A DNA stretch of 64,000 nt, taken from the NCBI RefSeq assembly GCF_023051175.1, contig NZ_JALKII010000006.1:1-64000 (forward strand), in the 5' to 3' direction. Both the position numbers and the translations under genes were made by a program. The notes beneath the pieces were generated by a model that searched no databases, was not told where the DNA came from, and was given only the letters and a program-made list of their open reading frames with translations. The DNA comes from Alcanivorax quisquiliarum (lineage in GTDB: Bacteria; Pseudomonadota; Gammaproteobacteria; Pseudomonadales; Alcanivoracaceae). Each line of letters begins with the position of its first letter. Positions within the stretch are counted from its first letter, which is position 1. Of this stretch, positions 36,224 through 45,694 are shown one piece after another.

Positions 36224-37189
36224 TTATCTTTTCAACCCTACCTTGATCTTCCCCGGCAAACGTAACAGCAATTGGGAGCGCTCGAACAGCACCACCACGA
36301 CCAGCGATACGGCAAAGGGGATCAGCAAATAAAACAGCCGGAACACCAGCAGCGCGGCAATCACATCCGCCGGATCAACATCCGGCAGCGCCAGCAGGAA
36401 CAGCACCTCAAGCACGCCGAGCCCACCCGGTGCATGAGATAGCAGCGCCGCCGTAAACGACGCCAGAAAAATACCGAGCACGATCAGGAAACCCGGATTG
36501 CTGCTGGCCGGCAAGGCAAAATAAATAATGGCTGCTGCACCGATCAATTCCAGCGGTGCGATCAGCAGCTGCCTTGCCACGATCGGCAAGCGCGGGTACT
36601 GGATCTCGAAGTTCCGCACCCGCATGGGCCGGAAACCCAGCCAGCTGCACAACACATATAGCGCCACCAGCACCAGCAGCAACGCACCCAGGCTTACCGG
36701 CATCCACAGCGGCATGTCTTCGAAAAAGCGCGTGAACAGCTCCGGCTCGATCAGCAGTAGCAGGCCGCCGAGAACCATAGTGCCCAAAGCAAAGGTGAAC
36801 GAACAGAATGCCACCAGCACGCCGATCTCCGCCGCGCCCAGCCCGCGAGAACTGTAGGCGCGATAGCGTACAATCGCGCCGGAGACGACCGAGGCACCGA
36901 TATTGTGTGCCAACGCATAAGTGGTGAACGAGCACAGCACGATAAAGCGCCAGGGTACCGCTTTGCGCAAATGCATCAGCGCCAGCCGGTCGTAACCTGC
37001 CAGCGCTACATACGCCGCCACAGTCGCCGCTGCCGCCAACAGCCAGCGATGCAAGGGGATCGCTTCGATGCTGCGCAGCACATCCTCCAGCGAGATGTCA
37101 CGCAGCTGGTGAATAAGCAGCCAGGCCGAGAAAGCCACGGCGGCGAGCCCGATCACGGGCCATACATAGTCTTTGTTGAATCTGATCAT
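36224..37189 (-). CDS. YbhN-like UPF0104 membrane protein (lysyl-phosphatidylglycerol synthase TM family)
   Basis: 321 residues with seven or eight membrane segments. Start ATG 37189. Segments such as RWLLAAAATVAAYVALAGYD, GVLVAFCSFTFALGTMVLGG and FLIVLGIFLASFTAALLSHA, and the conserved NIGASVVSGAIVRYRAYSSRG and SHAPGGLGVLEVLFL, are typical of the family (flippase-like LPG_synthase_TM). It lacks the catalytic aminoacyltransferase domain of MprF, so it is probably a lipid transporter or a membrane protein of unknown function. Confidence 0.88.
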   Translation of the reverse strand: MIRFNKDYVWPVIGLAAVAFSAWLLIHQLRDISLEDVLRSIEAIPLHRWLLAAAATVAAYVALAGYDRLALMHLRKAVPWRFIVLCSFTTYALAHNIGASVVSGAIVRYRAYSSRGLGAAEIGVLVAFCSFTFALGTMVLGGLLLLIEPELFTRFFEDMPLWMPVSLGALLLVLVALYVLCSWLGFRPMRVRNFEIQYPRLPIVARQLLIAPLELIGAAAIIYFALPASSNPGFLIVLGIFLASFTAALLSHAPGGLGVLEVLFLLALPDVDPADVIAALLVFRLFYLLIPFAVSLVVVVLFERSQLLLRLPGKIKVGLKR

Positions 37190-37708
37190 GCCGGGTCCCT
37201 GTTACTGCCGGGCCTGCCGGCGCCCCGACATGCCCGCTCTGGAATCGGCGGGGCCAGCTGCCCTGTTGACCGCCCGTGCAACACCCTGCACACAGCAGAG
37301 GCAGGCAGGCGCGGAATCAGAATAGCCCGCGTTGTGCTCGGCGGGGCAGACCACCGAAGGTGTGCAGGTTAGGGCTTTATCCGCCTCGATGCCAGCGCGG
37401 ATTGATGGCGCTGGCACTGCAATAACGTTGCGCACAATCGTGCGCTCCCGGCCCGCTCGGCTTGCCTGGGGCGGCGGCACATCAGGCAAGGGCGCGCCGC
37501 GCATCATAATCGTGTCGGCCAGCCCGCCTGATGTGCTAGGTTAGCGGCTGGGAACGAGCCGGCCAGCCCCACTCACGAGGGCGGCGGCCTGTGGTGCATA
37601 GCCGCGCAGCGAACCGCAAGCACATCTGCAACACGCCCGCGCCGGCATGCATAGAAGTAAAAAAACCAGAGCCACATTCAACCAACCTCAACCGATACGA
37701 GCCGGCGC
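37190..37708. promoter_or_regulatory. Divergent promoter region with long inverted repeat
   Basis: About 520 bases between the YbhN-like gene (minus) and the sensor kinase (plus), with no credible gene. It holds GCACATCAGGC (37477-37487) and its perfect inverse GCCTGATGTGC (37526-37536), 38 bases apart, plus a smaller GCGCAC-AATC-GTGCGC palindrome at 37430-37445. These could be operators or RNA structures upstream of the kinase. Confidence 0.4.
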
Positions 37709-39661
37709 ATGGATCACCGCGAGGGCCACGGTCACGCCAGCGGCGCGCAGCAACCGCCCGGCGCGGCAGGGCATGACGATATCGGTCGCCGCGATAGCGG
37801 CGCGCCGCTCAGCCGCGCCACGGCAAGGCACCGCCTCAGCACACGTCTGCTGTGGGCGCTGCTTTGGGCACTGGTGACGCTGGCCGCCAGCGCGCCGTTC
37901 TGGCTGCGCCTGCCGCCCCCTGCGGCGGCCGTCGCCGAGCAGGCTCAGCGCGTGGAAGCCGATGGCCGTGTCACGTTGCTCGGCCTGCCCCACTTGCGCC
38001 CCACGCCCGGTGGCTGGACACACTACCGCCTGCATTTTGCCGAGCTGCCGCCACAGCGGCCGCTGTATCTGTATGTGCCCATGCTCAGCCAGCGGGCCGT
38101 TATCGAAGCCGGCGGCTATCGGCTGGCGGACTCCGAAACCCGCGTATTGATGTCGGGGCAGTCAAGCGGCGCGACCATGCTGGTGCCGCTGCCCTCGGCG
38201 CTGCTGGCCGAGGGCCGGCTGACGGTGGATATGCACCTGCTGACGCCGCCTATCTTGCATGGCTTTCTATCGCCGGTTTATCTGGGCGGCGCCACCGAGC
38301 TGGCGCCGCATTACCGCCTGAAAGTGTTCTTGCTGGAATACCTGCGCCTGATGGTGCCCGCCGGGCAATTGCTGATTGCGATAGCGGTGCTCGGTGTTTG
38401 GCTGTATCGCCCAAGAGAGCCGCTGTTCAGCTGGCTGGCGCTGCTGCTGCCGCTGTCGCTGCTCAACTACGCCGGGCTGCTGGGTGATCTGATCCCGCAA
38501 CTGGAACACTGGCTGCCGTATTTGTTCATGGTCAGCATGGGCGCCGGCCCGGCACTGGCTGTGGTAACGCTGCTGATCCACGATCTGGCGCCGCCGCGCT
38601 GGCTCAAGGCCAGTGTGGTGGCGCTGCCTGCCCTGACGCTGGCACTGGCCGCCGCCGGTGTTCCCACGCAATGGCTGGTGATCGGCGTGAGCCTGCCGGT
38701 GGGCCTGCTGGGCCTGCTCGCCAGCCTGCTGATCAGCAGCTGGGGTGCATTAAAAGGCCACAGTGATGCGCGGCTGTTGCTGGTGCCGCTGTTGCTCGCC
38801 GTCAGCGCCGCCGTGCACGACATCATGGTGCTTGCCGGCTGGATGGAAGGCCCGGTGCTGCTGTCCATCTATTACCGGCCTTTGCTGATGATCGGTATCG
38901 CACTGATCCTGATGCGGCGGCTGGCCCTGAGCTTGCGCCAGCTGGACAACGTCAACAGCTACCTGACCCGGCGCCTGGCGCAACGTGAAGCCGAGCTGGC
39001 GCGGCTGCACGAAGAAGAACAGCGCGACGCGGTGCGCCTGGTGCGCAGCGAAGAACGACAGCGGCTGACGGTGGATCTGCACGACGGCCTCAGCGGCTAC
39101 CTGGCCTCGATCATCGCCATGGCGGAGCGCGATCAGACCACTCATATCGAGCGCACTGCACGGGAGGCGCTGGATGATCTGCGCGTGGTGATCCTGTCGC
39201 TGGACGTGTGTGAAGGCGAGCTGGGCATGGCGCTGGGTGGATTTCGTGAGCGCATCGAGCGGCAGTTGAAGCGGCTGGGTATCGAGCTTGCGTGGTCGAC
39301 CTCGCAGCTCCCCGACATCAGCGGCGTCACGCCATCACAGGCACTGAACCTGCTGCGCATTCTGCAAGAGGCGATCACCAACGCAGTCAAACACGGCCAT
39401 GCCCGCCGCATTGTGGTGCACGGCATGGTCGGGCCGGACGGGCGAGCGCTGCTCAGTGTCGAAAACGACGGCATTCCGTTCCCGCCCGTGCCACCCCGTG
39501 GCGGCACCGGCCTGAACAACATGCGCCGCCGTATCCGCCAGCTCAATGGCGAGATTCTGATCGAGCCGCTGCCCAGCGGCACCCGGCTGACCATCATCCT
39601 GCCCACGCAGCTGCCCGCCTCCGGCGAAGCCGGCAGCCGCGCTCAGGGCAGCGTGATCTGA
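37709..39661 (+). CDS. Membrane sensor histidine kinase, NarL/DegS type (orphan)
   Basis: 650 residues. A membrane helix near residues 45-68 precedes a periplasmic sensor region (about 70-205), then six or seven membrane segments (205-420), similar to 7TM-DISM sensors. A short coiled coil (TRRLAQREAELARLHEEEQR) leads to the HisKA_3 domain with His458 in ERQRLTVDLHDGLSGYLASI. The ATPase has LRILQEAITNAVKHG and GGTGLNNMRRRIRQLNGEI. No response regulator is adjacent: the next gene is a convergent LysR. The nearest NarL-type regulator is at 56739 with its own kinase. Confidence 0.9.
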   Translation: MDHREGHGHASGAQQPPGAAGHDDIGRRDSGAPLSRATARHRLSTRLLWALLWALVTLAASAPFWLRLPPPAAAVAEQAQRVEADGRVTLLGLPHLRPTPGGWTHYRLHFAELPPQRPLYLYVPMLSQRAVIEAGGYRLADSETRVLMSGQSSGATMLVPLPSALLAEGRLTVDMHLLTPPILHGFLSPVYLGGATELAPHYRLKVFLLEYLRLMVPAGQLLIAIAVLGVWLYRPREPLFSWLALLLPLSLLNYAGLLGDLIPQLEHWLPYLFMVSMGAGPALAVVTLLIHDLAPPRWLKASVVALPALTLALAAAGVPTQWLVIGVSLPVGLLGLLASLLISSWGALKGHSDARLLLVPLLLAVSAAVHDIMVLAGWMEGPVLLSIYYRPLLMIGIALILMRRLALSLRQLDNVNSYLTRRLAQREAELARLHEEEQRDAVRLVRSEERQRLTVDLHDGLSGYLASIIAMAERDQTTHIERTAREALDDLRVVILSLDVCEGELGMALGGFRERIERQLKRLGIELAWSTSQLPDISGVTPSQALNLLRILQEAITNAVKHGHARRIVVHGMVGPDGRALLSVENDGIPFPPVPPRGGTGLNNMRRRIRQLNGEILIEPLPSGTRLTIILPTQLPASGEAGSRAQGSVI

Positions 39662-39667
39662 GGCAGC

Positions 39668-40579
39668 TCAGGGCGTTGCCAGCAGGTGCTTGATCAGCGC
39701 CTCGGCCACGGCAGAAAGGTGCCGGGCGCGGCGATGCACCAGGCACCAGGAGCGTCGCAGAGGAAATCCCTCCACGGGTAATGCAGCCAGATGCCCCGCC
39801 GCCAGCGCACGCCGGCAGGCATCCTCCGGTAGCACCGCCACGCCCAGGCCGGCCGCCACCGCTCCCTTCAATGCTTCCAGCGAACCGAACTGATGCCGCT
39901 CGCCCAGCCGGATGCCCTGCGCCTGGCAATGCTCCTCCAGAATGCCCCGCGTGCCGGAACCCGGCTCCCGCACCAGCAGCGGCTGCTCGGCCAGCGCCAC
40001 CAGACTGAGCGGCGGGCCATGGCGCAATGGATTGTCCGGCGCGCACACCGCCAGCAAGTGGTTGTCGCGAAACGGAATAAAGCGCAGGCTGCGATCCTCC
40101 GGCACGCGGCCCATCACTACCAGCTCATGGCGATTTTCCAACAGCCCCTTGAGCACCTGATCGTGATTCATCACCTGCATATCTGCCGTCACGGCCGGGT
40201 GTTGGCGGCAAAACGCAGCCAGCTCCGCCGGCAGGAAATACTGCGCACTACTCTCCACCGCCAGCGACAGCGCACCACTTATCACACCGCGCAATTCCGC
40301 CAGCTCCATCTCAAGGTGGCCAAGCCGTTGCAGCAGCTCCTGCCCGGCCCGGCGCAGCGCCTGCCCGGCCGGGGTGAGATAAAGCTGTTTGCCGAGATAG
40401 TCGAACAGCGGCTCGCCCACCAGCTCTTCCAGGTTGCGCACCTGCGCACTGACGGCCGGCTGGGTGAGCGCCAACTCCTCCGCTGCCCGCGAGTGGCTCT
40501 CGTGCCGGCAGATGGCGAGAAAGATCTGGATCTGGCGCAGCGTGAGGCGGCGGAGATGGGACGGTTCCATAGACAGCAC
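39668..40579 (-). CDS. LysR-family regulator, PycR-like
   Basis: 303 residues: an N-terminal winged helix-turn-helix (LRQIQIFLAICRHESHSRAA, then TQPAVSAQVRNLEELVGEPL) and a periplasmic-binding-like effector domain. It is divergent from the two pyruvate carboxylase genes, as PycR is in Pseudomonas, and so probably controls them. The intergenic ~120 bases contain an AT-rich stretch near 40600-40640 (CATAACCAATTAGTTATGG, with TAACCAATTAGTTA being a palindrome-like element at 40597-40612) suitable for a LysR site. ATG 40579 gives MLSMEPS; ATG 40570 is also possible. Confidence 0.88.
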   Translation of the reverse strand: MLSMEPSHLRRLTLRQIQIFLAICRHESHSRAAEELALTQPAVSAQVRNLEELVGEPLFDYLGKQLYLTPAGQALRRAGQELLQRLGHLEMELAELRGVISGALSLAVESSAQYFLPAELAAFCRQHPAVTADMQVMNHDQVLKGLLENRHELVVMGRVPEDRSLRFIPFRDNHLLAVCAPDNPLRHGPPLSLVALAEQPLLVREPGSGTRGILEEHCQAQGIRLGERHQFGSLEALKGAVAAGLGVAVLPEDACRRALAAGHLAALPVEGFPLRRSWCLVHRRARHLSAVAEALIKHLLATP

Positions 40580-40705
40580 CGGGCCTGGCGGCCAATCATA
40601 ACCAATTAGTTATGGATGCTAACATAAATATCAATTTTAAAACCGGGCGCCTCGGCAATAGTGTGCATACCTCGGCAAACGCCAGCGCAGCAGGAGAACG
40701 TGACC

Positions 40706-42124
40706 GTGACCATCAAAAAGATCCTGATCGCCAACCGTGGCGAGATCGCAGTGCGCATTGTCCGCGCCTGCGCGGAGATGGGCATTCGCTCGGTTGCGGT
40801 GTATACCGAGCCGGATCGCTACGCCTTGCATGTGAAGCGCGCCGATGAATCTTACAGCCTCGGCGACGACCCGCTGGCGGGCTATCTGAACCCGCACCAC
40901 ATCGTGAACGTGGCCGTGGAGACCGGCTGCGATGCGCTGCATCCCGGCTATGGCTTTCTGGCCGAGAACCCGGAGCTGGCAGAAATCTGCGCCCAGCGCG
41001 GCATCATTTTCATCGGCCCGTCGGCGTCGATCATCCGCCGCATGGGCGACAAGACCGAAGCCCGCCAGGCCATGATACAGGCCGGCGTGCCGGTCACACC
41101 CGGCAGCGAAGGCAACCTTGCCAGCCTCGATGAAGCAAAATCGGAAGCCGCCCGCATCGGCTATCCGATCATGCTGAAGGCCACTTCCGGTGGCGGCGGC
41201 CGTGGCATCCGCCGCTGCGACGATGAAAGCGAGCTGGAACACAACTACCACCGAGTGATTTCCGAGGCCACCAAAGCCTTCGGCAGCGCCGATGTGTTTC
41301 TGGAAAAATGCATCGTCAACCCGCGCCACATCGAAGTGCAGGTGCTGGCCGATCGGCACGGCAACACTATCCATCTGTTCGAGCGCGATTGCTCGATCCA
41401 GCGGCGCAATCAAAAGCTGATCGAGATTGCCCCCTCGCCACAACTGACACCCGAGCAGCGTGCTTATGTGGGTGATCTGGCGGTGCGAGCAGCAGAAGCA
41501 GTGGGCTACGAAAATGCCGGCACGGTGGAATTTCTGGTGACCGGCAACCAGGTCTATTTCATGGAGATGAACACCCGCATCCAGGTGGAGCACACCATCA
41601 CCGAGCAGATTACCGGCGTGGATATTGTGCGTGAGCAGATCCGCATTGCCGCTGGCGAGCCGCTGACCTACCGCCAGCAGGATATCCGCCATCAGGGTTT
41701 TGCCTTGCAGTTTCGTATCAACGCGGAAGACCCGAAAAACAATTTCCTGCCCAGCTTCGGCAAGATCAGCCGCTATTACGCCCCCGGCGGCCCCGGCGTG
41801 CGCGTGGATACTGCCATCTACACCGGCTACACCATTCCACCCTATTTCGATTCCATGTGCCTCAAGCTGGTGGTATGGAATCTGACCTGGGAAGAAACGC
41901 TCAACCGCGCCAGCCGCGCATTGAACGATATGCGCCTGCAAGGCATCAAGAGCACCACCGCCTACTACCAGAACATTCTGCAAGACCCGATGTTCCGCAG
42001 CGGCGAATTCGACACCAGTTTTGTCGATGAACATCCCGAGCTGTTGCAATATTCCGACAAATCCAGCCCGGAAGATATCGCCATCGCCATTGCCACGGCT
42101 ATTGCTGCCCACGCCGGCCTTTGA
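40706..42124 (+). CDS. pycA: Pyruvate carboxylase subunit A (biotin carboxylase)
   Basis: Carboxylates biotin using ATP and bicarbonate; AccC-like, 472 residues. It has KILIANRGEIAVRIVRACAE, CDALHPGYGFLAENPELA, the ATP-grasp glycine loop KATSGGGGRGIRRC, FMEMNTRIQVEHTITEQITG and RINAEDP. The start is probably GTG 40706 (AGGAG nine bases upstream, MTIKKILIANRG, the family N-terminus); GTG 40700 is in frame too. It is followed by the carboxyltransferase subunit 20 bases on. Two-subunit pyruvate carboxylases of this type replenish oxaloacetate during growth on C2/C3 or lipid-derived carbon. Confidence 0.96.
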   Translation: MTIKKILIANRGEIAVRIVRACAEMGIRSVAVYTEPDRYALHVKRADESYSLGDDPLAGYLNPHHIVNVAVETGCDALHPGYGFLAENPELAEICAQRGIIFIGPSASIIRRMGDKTEARQAMIQAGVPVTPGSEGNLASLDEAKSEAARIGYPIMLKATSGGGGRGIRRCDDESELEHNYHRVISEATKAFGSADVFLEKCIVNPRHIEVQVLADRHGNTIHLFERDCSIQRRNQKLIEIAPSPQLTPEQRAYVGDLAVRAAEAVGYENAGTVEFLVTGNQVYFMEMNTRIQVEHTITEQITGVDIVREQIRIAAGEPLTYRQQDIRHQGFALQFRINAEDPKNNFLPSFGKISRYYAPGGPGVRVDTAIYTGYTIPPYFDSMCLKLVVWNLTWEETLNRASRALNDMRLQGIKSTTAYYQNILQDPMFRSGEFDTSFVDEHPELLQYSDKSSPEDIAIAIATAIAAHAGL

Positions 42125-42144
42125 AGACGCGCAGGAGAAATAAT

Positions 42145-43953
42145 ATGAGCCAGCCGAAAAAAATTTATATTACTGATGTCACCCTGCGCGACGGCCATCA
42201 ATCGCTGATCGCCACCCGCCTGCGCACGGAAGACATGCTGCCGATCTGTGCCCAGCTGGATGCCATCGGCTTCTGGTCACTGGAAGTCTGGGGCGGCGCC
42301 ACCTTTGATGCCTGCGTGCGTTTTCTGAAAGAAGACCCATGGGAACGGTTGCGCAAGCTGCGCCAGGCGCTGCCCAACACGCGCCTGCAAATGTTGCTGC
42401 GCGGGCAAAACCTGCTGGGCTACCGCCATTACGCCGATGATGTGGTAACAGCATTTGTCGAGCGCGCCGCTGCCAATGGCATTGATGTGTTTCGCATCTT
42501 CGATGCCATGAACGATGTGCGTAATCTGGAAACCGCCGTGCGTGCCGTGAAGGCCAGCGGCAAGCATGCGCAAGGCACTATTTCCTACACCACCAGCCCG
42601 GTGCACAGCACGGCATCCTTTGTCGAGCTGGCAAAAAAGATGGCGGCCATGGGCTGCGATTCCATTGCCATCAAGGATATGGCCGGGCTGCTGACGCCCT
42701 ATGCCACCAGCGAGCTGGTCACCGCGCTGAAAGCCGCCGTGGATTTGCCGCTGTTCCTGCATTCGCACAATACCGCCGGCCTGGCGGCGCTGTGCCAGAT
42801 GAAAGCCATCGAAGCCGGCGCCGATCATGTGGATACCGCCATCTCGGCATTTGCCGGCGGCACCAGCCACCCGGCCACCGAGTCACTGGTTGCCGCACTG
42901 AAAGACACCCCCTACGACACCGGCATTGATCTCGCCGCGCTACAACCGATCGCGCACTATCTCTGGGAAGTGCGCAAGAAATATCATCAGTTCGAGAGTG
43001 AGTTCACCCGCGAAGATGTCAGCGTGCAGATCACGCAGGTGCCGGGCGGCATGATGTCGAACCTTGCCAACCAACTGAAGGAACAAGGCGCGCTGGATCG
43101 CATCGCCGACGTGTTTGCCGAAATTCCCCGCGTGCGCGCCGATCTCGGCTATTTGCCGCTGGTCACGCCTACGTCGCAGATCGTGGGCACCCAGGCGGTG
43201 ATGAATATTCTTTCCGATGAACGCTACAAAACCATCACCAATGAAGTGAAACGCTACCTGCTGGGGCAGTACGGCACACCGCCCGCGCCCGTCAACGAAG
43301 AGCTGCGCCGCCGGGCAGTGGGCAACGAAGAAGTGATCGACGTTCGCCCCGCCGATCTGCTGGCGCCCGAGCTTGACCAGCTGCGTGATGAAATCGGCGA
43401 GCTGGCAGCGAGCGAAGAAGACGTGCTCACCTTTGCCATGTTCCCCGATCTCGGCCGCAGCTTTCTGGAAGAGCGCGCCGCTGGCACCCTCAAGCCCGAG
43501 CCACTGCTGCCCGCCGACACCTCAAGTGCGGAAGCCAGCACCAGCGTGCCCACCGAATTCGTCATTGATGTGCACGGTGAAAGCTACCAGGTGGCCGTCA
43601 CCGGCGTAGGCCTGAAAGGCGCCGGTAAGCGCCGCATTTTCCTGACGCTGGACGGCATGCCGCAGGAAGTGGTTTTCGAAGCGCTGAACGAATATCAGGC
43701 GGAAAGCAAAAGCGGCCGCAAGCAGGCCACCCGCGAGGGCGATGTCACCACCAACATGCCGGGCAACATCGTCGCCGTGCTGGTCAAGGAGGGCGATCAG
43801 GTGCAGGCCGGCCAGCCGTTGCTGGTGACGGAAGCAATGAAAATGGAATCTGAAGTACAGGCGCCGATCAGCGGTACTGTGTCGGGCATCTTTGTCGCCA
43901 AGGGAGATCGCGTGACGCCGGGCGAAATGCTGGTGGAAATCACACCCGCCTGA
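42145..43953 (+). CDS. pycB: Pyruvate carboxylase subunit B (carboxyltransferase/biotin carrier, OadA-like)
   Basis: Transfers CO2 from biotin to pyruvate. From ATG 42145 (AGGAG upstream) it has 602 residues: a TIM-barrel carboxyltransferase (ITDVTLRDGHQSLIATRLRT, the LRGQNLLGYRHYADD loop, KDMAGLLTPY, and the metal-binding HSHNTAGLA), a conserved PYC_OADA domain (TQVPGGMMSNLANQLKEQ), an Ala/Pro/Ser-rich linker (about residues 455-475) and a C-terminal biotin domain with TEAMKMESEV. Functionally the partner of PycA; oxaloacetate decarboxylase would need membrane subunits, which are absent here. Confidence 0.96.
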   Translation: MSQPKKIYITDVTLRDGHQSLIATRLRTEDMLPICAQLDAIGFWSLEVWGGATFDACVRFLKEDPWERLRKLRQALPNTRLQMLLRGQNLLGYRHYADDVVTAFVERAAANGIDVFRIFDAMNDVRNLETAVRAVKASGKHAQGTISYTTSPVHSTASFVELAKKMAAMGCDSIAIKDMAGLLTPYATSELVTALKAAVDLPLFLHSHNTAGLAALCQMKAIEAGADHVDTAISAFAGGTSHPATESLVAALKDTPYDTGIDLAALQPIAHYLWEVRKKYHQFESEFTREDVSVQITQVPGGMMSNLANQLKEQGALDRIADVFAEIPRVRADLGYLPLVTPTSQIVGTQAVMNILSDERYKTITNEVKRYLLGQYGTPPAPVNEELRRRAVGNEEVIDVRPADLLAPELDQLRDEIGELAASEEDVLTFAMFPDLGRSFLEERAAGTLKPEPLLPADTSSAEASTSVPTEFVIDVHGESYQVAVTGVGLKGAGKRRIFLTLDGMPQEVVFEALNEYQAESKSGRKQATREGDVTTNMPGNIVAVLVKEGDQVQAGQPLLVTEAMKMESEVQAPISGTVSGIFVAKGDRVTPGEMLVEITPA

Positions 43954-43965
43954 GTTGACAACCAT

Positions 43966-43990
43966 TGCGCCTGCGCCGGCCGCAGGCGCA
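43966..43990. terminator. Hairpin between convergent pycB and ABC-F gene
   Basis: TGCGCCTGCG (43966-43975) and CGCAGGCGCA (43981-43990) form a perfect 10-bp stem with a 5-nt loop, just after the pycB stop and before the convergent ABC-F stop. A bidirectional terminator is likely, although there is no T-run. Confidence 0.6.
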
Positions 43991-43994
43991 TGGC

Positions 43995-45587
43995 TCAGGC
44001 TACGCCCTGGCTGCGCAGGTAATCATCATAGTTGCCACGGAAATCGACGATGCCGGTAGGCGTCAGCTCAATGATCCGCGTCGCCAGAGAAGAAACGAAT
44101 TCGCGATCATGGCTGACAAACAGCAGCGTGCCGGCATAGTTTTCCAGCGCCAGGTTCAACGATTCGATGGATTCCATGTCCAGGTGGTTGGTGGGCTCAT
44201 CCAGCAGCATGATGTTGGGCCGTTGCAGCATGATACGTCCGAACAGCATCCGCCCCTGCTCGCCTCCTGAAAGCACATCCACTGTTTTCGCCAGATCATC
44301 CTGGGAAAACAGCAGCCGCCCCAGCGTGGCACGAATCGCTTGTTCGTCATCGGTGGGCTTGCCCCAGCGGCTCATCCATTCCACCAACGGCTGCCGCTGC
44401 TCGAAATCTGCCGCATGATCCTGGGCGTAATATCCGATGGCGCTGTTTTCCGACCATTTCACGGTCCCGGCCGTGGGTGTGATCTCGCCCATCAGGCAGC
44501 GCATCAGGGTGGATTTGCCGATGCCGTTGGCGCCGATGATCGCAATTCGCTCGCCCACTTCCACCGTCAGATCAAGGCCACTGAAAAGCGGCTTGCCATC
44601 GTAGCCCATGGTCAGGCCGGTAACTTCCAGTGCATTACGAAACAGTTTCTTGTCTTGTTCGAAAATAATGTAAGGGCTCTGTCGGCTCGACGGCTTGATC
44701 TCTTCCAGCTTGATCTTGTCGATCTGCCGGGCGCGCGAGGTTGCCTGCCGCGATTTTGAAGCGTTGGCCGAGAAGCGGCTCACGAAGGTTCGCAGATCGG
44801 CAATCTGTGCTTTCTTTTTCGCGTTGTCCGCCAGCACCCGCTCACGCGCCTGCGTTGCGGCCGTCATGTATTCATCATAATTGCCGGGGTAAACGCGCAA
44901 TTCCCGATAATCCAGATCCGCCATATGGGTGCACACGCTGTTCAGAAAGTGGCGATCGTGGGAGATTATCACCATGGTGCACTGGCGCTGGTTCAGAATA
45001 TCTTCCAGCCAGCGAATGGTATGAATATCCAGGTTGTTGGTGGGCTCATCCAGCAACATGATATCCGGGTCGGAGAACAGCACTTGCGCCAGCAGCACGC
45101 GCAGCTTCCATCCCGGCGCCACTTCGCTCATCAGGCCGAAATGCTGCTCCACGGGAATACCCAGCCCAAGCAGCAGATCGCCCGCACGAGATTCCGCGGT
45201 ATAACCATCCAGCTCGGCAAACTCCCCCTCCAATTCGCCAGCGCGAATGCCATCTTCCTCGCTCATCTCGGCCTTGGCATAAATCTCATCACGCTCCGCT
45301 TTCACCTGCCAAAGCTCGTCATGCCCCATGATCACGGTATCAATGACGGTGTACTGCTCGTAGGCGAACTGATCCTGGCGCAGCTTGCCGATGCGCTCGT
45401 CCGGCGCTTTCGACACATTGCCGGAGGACGGCACCAGATCACCGCCAAGAATTTTCATGAAGGTAGATTTGCCGGATCCATTAGCGCCGATCAGTCCGTA
45501 GCGATTGCCATCGCCGAACTTGACCGAGACATTTTCAAATAGCGGCCGGGGGCCGAATTGCATGGTGAGATTGGCGGTGGTCAGCAA
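43995..45587 (-). CDS. ABC-F family ATPase, YbiT-type
   Basis: Soluble protein with two ABC ATPase domains and no membrane part; ABC-F proteins act on ribosomes, in translation or antibiotic protection. It has two Walker A sites ([24 protein letters not shown]), Walker B motifs ([26 protein letters not shown]), and a linker carrying [20 protein letters not shown]. Start: TTG 45587 gives [12 protein letters not shown] and 530 residues, the E. coli YbiT length; ATG 45563 would give MQFGPRPL and the long frame to 45677 is unlikely. The TTG lacks an obvious Shine-Dalgarno. Confidence 0.93.
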   Translation of the reverse strand: MLTTANLTMQFGPRPLFENVSVKFGDGNRYGLIGANGSGKSTFMKILGGDLVPSSGNVSKAPDERIGKLRQDQFAYEQYTVIDTVIMGHDELWQVKAERDEIYAKAEMSEEDGIRAGELEGEFAELDGYTAESRAGDLLLGLGIPVEQHFGLMSEVAPGWKLRVLLAQVLFSDPDIMLLDEPTNNLDIHTIRWLEDILNQRQCTMVIISHDRHFLNSVCTHMADLDYRELRVYPGNYDEYMTAATQARERVLADNAKKKAQIADLRTFVSRFSANASKSRQATSRARQIDKIKLEEIKPSSRQSPYIIFEQDKKLFRNALEVTGLTMGYDGKPLFSGLDLTVEVGERIAIIGANGIGKSTLMRCLMGEITPTAGTVKWSENSAIGYYAQDHAADFEQRQPLVEWMSRWGKPTDDEQAIRATLGRLLFSQDDLAKTVDVLSGGEQGRMLFGRIMLQRPNIMLLDEPTNHLDMESIESLNLALENYAGTLLFVSHDREFVSSLATRIIELTPTGIVDFRGNYDDYLRSQGVA

Positions 45588-45694
45588 AGTCAGGTACCGG
45601 ATAAGGCGGAAGGCCGCAGCGCGGAATGGGCGGGCATTATGACATAGCTTCGCTGCTTCTGCGCCCCGTGCAGCCATGCCCCGCTACGCGCATG

